Below the pieces are notes generated by a model. It was not told the origin of the DNA. It ran no database searches and saw nothing but the letters and a program-made list of their open reading frames with translations. From Thiodiazotropha sp040507005 (GTDB lineage: Bacteria > Pseudomonadota > Gammaproteobacteria > Chromatiales > Chromatiaceae): a stretch of DNA of 64,000 bases. Positions 63,805-64,000 of the stretch are shown piece by piece. Where the stretch lies: positions 1-64,000 of the forward strand of contig JBEVVS010000049.1 in NCBI GenBank assembly GCA_040507005.1. The letters are read 5' to 3'. The position numbers and the translations under genes are program-made. How positions within the stretch are numbered: position 1 is the first letter of the stretch; every line of letters starts with the position of its first letter.

Positions 63805-64000
63805 ATGTCTGATCTGACACAAGATTCCGTAAATGAGGCCATCAAGGGATATGTAGAACCGCACCTAGAGAAGGATCTGGTAACCGCCAAGGCGATCAAG
63901 GCGGTGGACATCGAGGGCGGTAAGGTAGGCATAAAAGTCGAGCTGGGCTTTCCTGCAAAGGGTTGCATGGATGAGATTGCCGCAGCTGTGCGGGAGAAGG
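63805..64000 (+). CDS. apbC: Mrp/ApbC-type iron-sulfur carrier ATPase, N-terminal part (cut by window edge)
   Basis: Sixty-five residues of a new gene begin at ATG 63805 behind an AGGAG ribosome site. The visible segment (DLVTAKAIKAVDIEGGKVGIKVELGFPAKGC) matches the DUF59/MIP18-like N-terminal domain that precedes the P-loop of Mrp/ApbC proteins, which carry and deliver Fe-S clusters. The ATPase domain itself lies outside the window, so a stand-alone DUF59 protein is also possible. Confidence 0.75.
   Translation, partial: MSDLTQDSVNEAIKGYVEPHLEKDLVTAKAIKAVDIEGGKVGIKVELGFPAKGCMDEIAAAVREK

Overview
The window is an almost gap-free stretch of a Gram-negative gammaproteobacterial chromosome with a middling GC content. 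Its gene order (RNase P RNA, a complete dcw cell-wall/division cluster, lpxC, a DUF721/DciA gene, an M23 peptidase, secA, argJ and a MutT-ThiE fusion) is the order I know from Pseudomonas-like and Chromatiales-like genomes. The run tkt-gap-pgk-pyk-fba with a class II aldolase is typical of autotrophic sulfur-oxidising Gammaproteobacteria, so a chemoautotroph of the Chromatiales/Sedimenticolaceae type is my best guess. That placement is inference from synteny and protein style, not from a marker gene.

Layout. 1-1.8 kb: the start of a P-loop ATPase running off the left edge, a histone-tail-like ribbon-helix-helix protein and a possible tiny membrane protein, all on the minus strand. 1.95-2.36 kb: rnpB with its own promoter. 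2.5-20.4 kb: the dcw cluster from mraZ to ftsZ on the plus strand, nearly all genes touching or overlapping, driven at least in part by a promoter overlapped by four 10-bp-spaced MraZ boxes. 20.6-28.3 kb: lpxC, dciA (minus), M23 peptidase, secA, argJ, mutT/thiE. 28.3-31.1 kb: a PilZ protein divergent from a large RpfC/BarA-like hybrid histidine kinase. 31.1-35 kb: the S-adenosylmethionine cycle on the minus strand, metK, then an SAH riboswitch controlling ahcY and metF. 35.1-43.1 kb: a thioredoxin-fold protein and the sugar-phosphate cluster tkt-gap-pgk-pyk-fba ending in a strong terminator. 43.1-48.3 kb: glutaredoxin, purC, two small accessory proteins, a metallo-beta-lactamase-fold hydrolase with plsY, and folB-folK. 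48.3-52.1 kb: a possible minus-strand small RNA, DUF1015 and relA. 52.2-62.6 kb: rlmN-pilF-rodZ, then hisS-yfgM-bamB-der, an SPL-like radical SAM protein and putP. 62.8 kb to the end: a TetR regulator and the start of an Mrp/ApbC-type protein.

Functionally the left half makes peptidoglycan precursors (murA is not here) and the divisome, with outer-membrane lipid A commitment (lpxC) and protein export (secA) attached. The middle recycles SAM and runs lower glycolysis/Calvin regeneration. The right half is translation accuracy, stringent response, outer-membrane assembly and pilus biogenesis.

I see no CRISPR array, insertion sequence, prophage, tRNA or defence island. The most unusual items are a coupled 61-codon frame wedged between murC and murB, paired A+T-rich palindromic elements in two intergenic gaps, an orphan minus-strand terminator suggesting an unannotated RNA, the histone-tail/RHH protein, and the SPL homologue in a presumably non-sporulating bacterium. 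None amounts to a clear new multi-gene system.
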